From the NCBI GenBank assembly GCA_963763135.1, contig CAVXNJ010000012.1, forward strand, positions 310,001 to 374,000: a stretch of DNA of 64,000 nucleotides, read 5' to 3'. A model generated the notes under the pieces. That model was not told the DNA's origin, did not search any database, and was given only the letters and a program-made list of their open reading frames with translations. Below are positions 62,301 to 64,000 of this stretch, piece after piece. How positions within the stretch are numbered: the first letter of the stretch is position 1; every line of letters begins with the position of its first letter. This stretch comes from JANMZO01 sp963763135 (GTDB lineage: Bacteria > Actinomycetota > Acidimicrobiia > Acidimicrobiales > JANYDT01). The translations under genes and the position numbers were made by a program.

Positions 62301-64000
62301 ACGACTTCGTCAACAGCCCGGTGCACACGAATGTTGCCGCGACCGACACGTCATGGGTGCAGGCCCCGAATTCAGCGATCACGAAGAGCGCCCTGTCACG
62401 GACCGTCGAGTCCGGAAACACGGCAGCCTCGCAGGCGACCAACGGTGAACTCATTGACTACGTCGTATCGGTCAACCTGCCGGCCGGCGTCGTTGTCTAC
62501 AACACCGACATTCACGATGACGTGCCCGGAGGTTTGGAAATCTGTGACGGAACCGCCGGCACATGCGGAACCGCAGTGGCGGCACCGTCGGCGGAAATTG
62601 ACGGTGCGACTACCTCCGCGATCGTCGGTCTCGATGTCACCCCGACGACACCGGGGGCATCCAACCGCACCACGGGCACTCCATTCAACACCCCGACAAT
62701 AAGTGCACAGACGATTTCGATTCCGCCGTTCGACGCGTCGGCGCCGTCGAACTCCGGTCCCCATACGCTGACGCTCCTCTACACCGCGCGGGTCAACCAG
62801 AACCAGAGCCGGGCGACGATCGAAACAAACAGCGCGTCGTTTCGGTGGACGAACTCCAGCAACGTCGTGCAACCGGCCGCGACGGTAACGGCCAGCATGA
62901 CCGTGGTGAAGCCGAACCTCACCGTCACCAAGACGCACGACACGCCGGTCACGCACAACAACCCGATCACGTTCCGGATCCGAGCTACCAACCCGAGCGG
63001 AAGCAACGTGTCCGCCATCCATGACGTCGTGATTGTTGACACCGTTCCCGTCGGCACCGACCCGGACCTTCCCATTCCGAACAACGGCGTGTGGGACAGC
63101 TCGCTGCGCACCATTACCTGGGACAGCGCAGCGGTCCCGGCGCTCGACACCGTCAACCCGGGAGCTGCGGCGGTCGAAGTCACCTACACCACGACGTATT
63201 CCAGCAGCGCCTGGGTCTCGACGACCTACACGAACAACGTGTCGGCCACGGGTCAAACCCTTCCCGCCGATCCCACCAACCCCGATATCGCGACCGTCGG
63301 ACCGGCGACCGCTTCAGATGCCGTGACCACTCCGGGACTCACCATTTCCAAGACGAACGACATGACCGGACCGGGCAAACCCGGCGAACCAATCGTCTAC
63401 ACGCTTACCGTTACTGTTCCCAAGGACCTGCAGTCGAAGGCCATTCGGGTCACCGACGTCCTCCCCGATGGCGTCGCCTTCGACAGCTACGGCAGTGTCA
63501 CCGGAGCTTGCGCACCATCGACCGGATCCTGCGCGGCCACCCCGAATCCGGCGTCACCCGCCATGAATCCGGCCGGCACCACCCCGATCGGATGGGACAT
63601 CACTCCTTCACCGCTGCCGTTGACGGCAGGAGCGAACCGGGTCATCACCCTCACCTACAACGCGCACTTCCTGACCCTGCGCGCCTCCGGGACCACCACG
63701 CCGAACCTGACCAACCTGGCGAACACGGCCACGGTGGCCTGGCAGAACTCGGCCAGCACGGCATTCGCGACGAACGCGACGTCCAATGTCCAGGTGGTCC
63801 ATCCAGCGATGCGCGTCGTGAAAGCGGTCTCGGCTGCGGCCGTTCAACCGGACGACGTTGTGACCTACACCCTCGACGTGATCAACGACGGGCCCGGGAT
63901 CGCGTACGACGTGTGCGTGAACGACGACCAGTCCGACACCAGCTGGTACACAACCGTAGGTACACCTACGATCGTGCCATCGGGGACATCGTCGGCGGCG
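59345..64000 (+). CDS. Giant surface protein of DUF11-like repeats, 3' end outside window
   Basis: GTG 59345 opens 1,552 uninterrupted codons to the window edge. A basic cytoplasmic N-terminus (ELAEAYRLLDSSERTRRRKR) and a hydrophobic segment (VLATLTALVGTLNTFVLPNV) precede the exported part. It then holds repeated beta-sandwich domains of the DUF11 or isopeptide type, each beginning near (L/I)T(I/K)(S)KT and containing V(T/V)YT(L/I)xVxN: DITITKTAPSQVLLGEDATV, DLTLAKSVDEGNTAFQQGNV, LTVTKTHDTPVTHNNPITF, LTISKTNDMTGPGKPGEPIV. Roughly seven to nine domains are visible. It is probably a cell-surface stalk or adhesin; any anchor lies beyond the window. Confidence 0.88.
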   Translation, partial: MPNPDFSHVTVAELAEAYRLLDSSERTRRRKRIKVLATLTALVGTLNTFVLPNVFAAGTPDITITKTAPSQVLLGEDATVVLKACNPSGSNGYNLAFRDELPAGVSIATSTPAPSSTLGGSGGSTIAVWRNVGDLVPNQCTSITYTVHANPVTRPVGSIYTNTARAYVNSNPAQVPNPADGTKFDANGVPTVSSGPGSASGYSAPATVNTEIVAFRVTKTGGPSLRGVHDWAVPYTITIENNLVNPTNSISVDDWLSDNVEFLGCSGVDSTTNAPTNPGSALEYPGASSIVPGSCTAPVLVETHAAPGPGVPASLAPGVYTHVLWVGLGNLAPGDTLTLNYKAAIPLRRNTMDWNGSLAGTGVAPATTGAQAANLDNNSGAEAAISETTTNTVIGTGTYTGVRVNGVTATQSRTAVATNAATDLTLAKSVDEGNTAFQQGNVLHWVLTINTSEYRTFTDLVIHDTIPNGLCVLGASNYEPTGTPSECDPTGDVPQFRFGTSGAWTDVDYTSVTPISGGTYDVAFDKTATGLANVLGDTIRNPGALSGAGLGSANVAIQLRIPTKVRRYYQSGNHNDNLSTPVLARDVLSNSATVDGIAHMRPDANGDPLSGDRLAAEPLGAHITSASASTEAPGATLDKQVAKVSSSGACPTDDASFANSHNAYEPVIGATDPYYGPGDVVCWRVRATFPVTNDTGAVKIDDFLPFGHHFVSGSEATTPLHSAGTWALTSVPPPDSQTPGWLRWTLSSAAPVSSGGEIFEYTFKTTIEDPNLAAPADIVSNQAKLSYENSAGDAFSERDLQDTRFLEAQVRALKGIQTIERGATVTSDNGANANIDGGSVGIGDVVTYRVDIENTGNRDAINTEVWDQLPAQITSCGLVSSISDAGACSVDGSGRVWVKWPATLTVPSCALLATTSDPGYCASAPFGPRNTPPKLTYQVTMPNLGANERLDNTAGVRAYQTATNNGMNFTFIPTGNIDPTQDAVVDDFVNSPVHTNVAATDTSWVQAPNSAITKSALSRTVESGNTAASQATNGELIDYVVSVNLPAGVVVYNTDIHDDVPGGLEICDGTAGTCGTAVAAPSAEIDGATTSAIVGLDVTPTTPGASNRTTGTPFNTPTISAQTISIPPFDASAPSNSGPHTLTLLYTARVNQNQSRATIETNSASFRWTNSSNVVQPAATVTASMTVVKPNLTVTKTHDTPVTHNNPITFRIRATNPSGSNVSAIHDVVIVDTVPVGTDPDLPIPNNGVWDSSLRTITWDSAAVPALDTVNPGAAAVEVTYTTTYSSSAWVSTTYTNNVSATGQTLPADPTNPDIATVGPATASDAVTTPGLTISKTNDMTGPGKPGEPIVYTLTVTVPKDLQSKAIRVTDVLPDGVAFDSYGSVTGACAPSTGSCAATPNPASPAMNPAGTTPIGWDITPSPLPLTAGANRVITLTYNAHFLTLRASGTTTPNLTNLANTATVAWQNSASTAFATNATSNVQVVHPAMRVVKAVSAAAVQPDDVVTYTLDVINDGPGIAYDVCVNDDQSDTSWYTTVGTPTIVPSGTSSAA

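Overview
The window is high-GC DNA with frequent GTG/TTG starts and tightly packed operons. Its gene content (tandem glycine riboswitch before gcvP, single-polypeptide GcvP, ureABCFGD without ureE, DUF501, DppC-DppD fusion, cox accessory genes, CarF/PEDS1-type desaturase) suggests a free-living aerobic actinobacterium, possibly of the Acidimicrobiia. The lineage is inferred from gene content only.

Layout. 1-1.45 kb: a tRNA-Leu(UAA) with a frameshifted tyrosine integrase pointing out of the window, then a truncated methyltransferase. 1.57-2.0 kb: a 126-bp tandem repeat. 2.0-13.6 kb: housekeeping and unknown genes (acidic membrane protein, GNAT, riboswitch-gcvP, MFS exporter, dus, maf, secreted protein). 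13.6-22.2 kb: a sugar or polyol module (transaldolase, SMP-30 lactonase, GFO/IDH/MocA oxidoreductase, TIM-barrel isomerase, PhyH dioxygenase), ppx, an alpha/beta hydrolase and an ACMSD-type amidohydrolase. 22.2-29.4 kb: a peptide/nickel-type ABC importer with a heparinase-like secreted protein. 29.5-31.5 kb: a decayed cyclase/ATPase regulator.

31.6-50.6 kb is the most coherent part: a hydantoin/allantoin-racemase-like protein, a FadR/VanR-type GntR regulator, a Liv-type ABC importer, a 2-oxoglutarate dioxygenase, an Rbs-type ABC importer, a stand-alone allophanate-hydrolase-C/GGCT-like protein, an M20 amidohydrolase of the allantoate/N-carbamoyl type, a PuuE-type cyclic amidohydrolase, and a complete urease operon. 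Four copies of the palindrome TGTATAC(A/G) lie at the two divergent promoter regions. I read this as one regulon that imports cyclic or open ureides and breaks them down to urea, then ammonia and CO2. The substrate is unknown.

50.8-58.4 kb: DUF501, then CO-dehydrogenase/xanthine-dehydrogenase maturation genes (coxG, mocA-like, two xdhC-like, coxE, coxD) without structural subunits, plus an M23 peptidase and a thioesterase. 58.4-64 kb: a CarF/TMEM189-type plasmanylethanolamine desaturase and the first 1,552 codons of a giant surface protein of DUF11-like repeats that runs off the window.

Two features run across the whole window. First, intergenic DNA is rich in palindromic repeat families; the best is an array of eight 47-bp hairpins alternating between two types, bounded by CTCCGGAG. 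Second, about ten single-base frameshifts hit otherwise well-conserved genes, several at short homopolymers, so residual indel errors in the assembly are likely for some of them.
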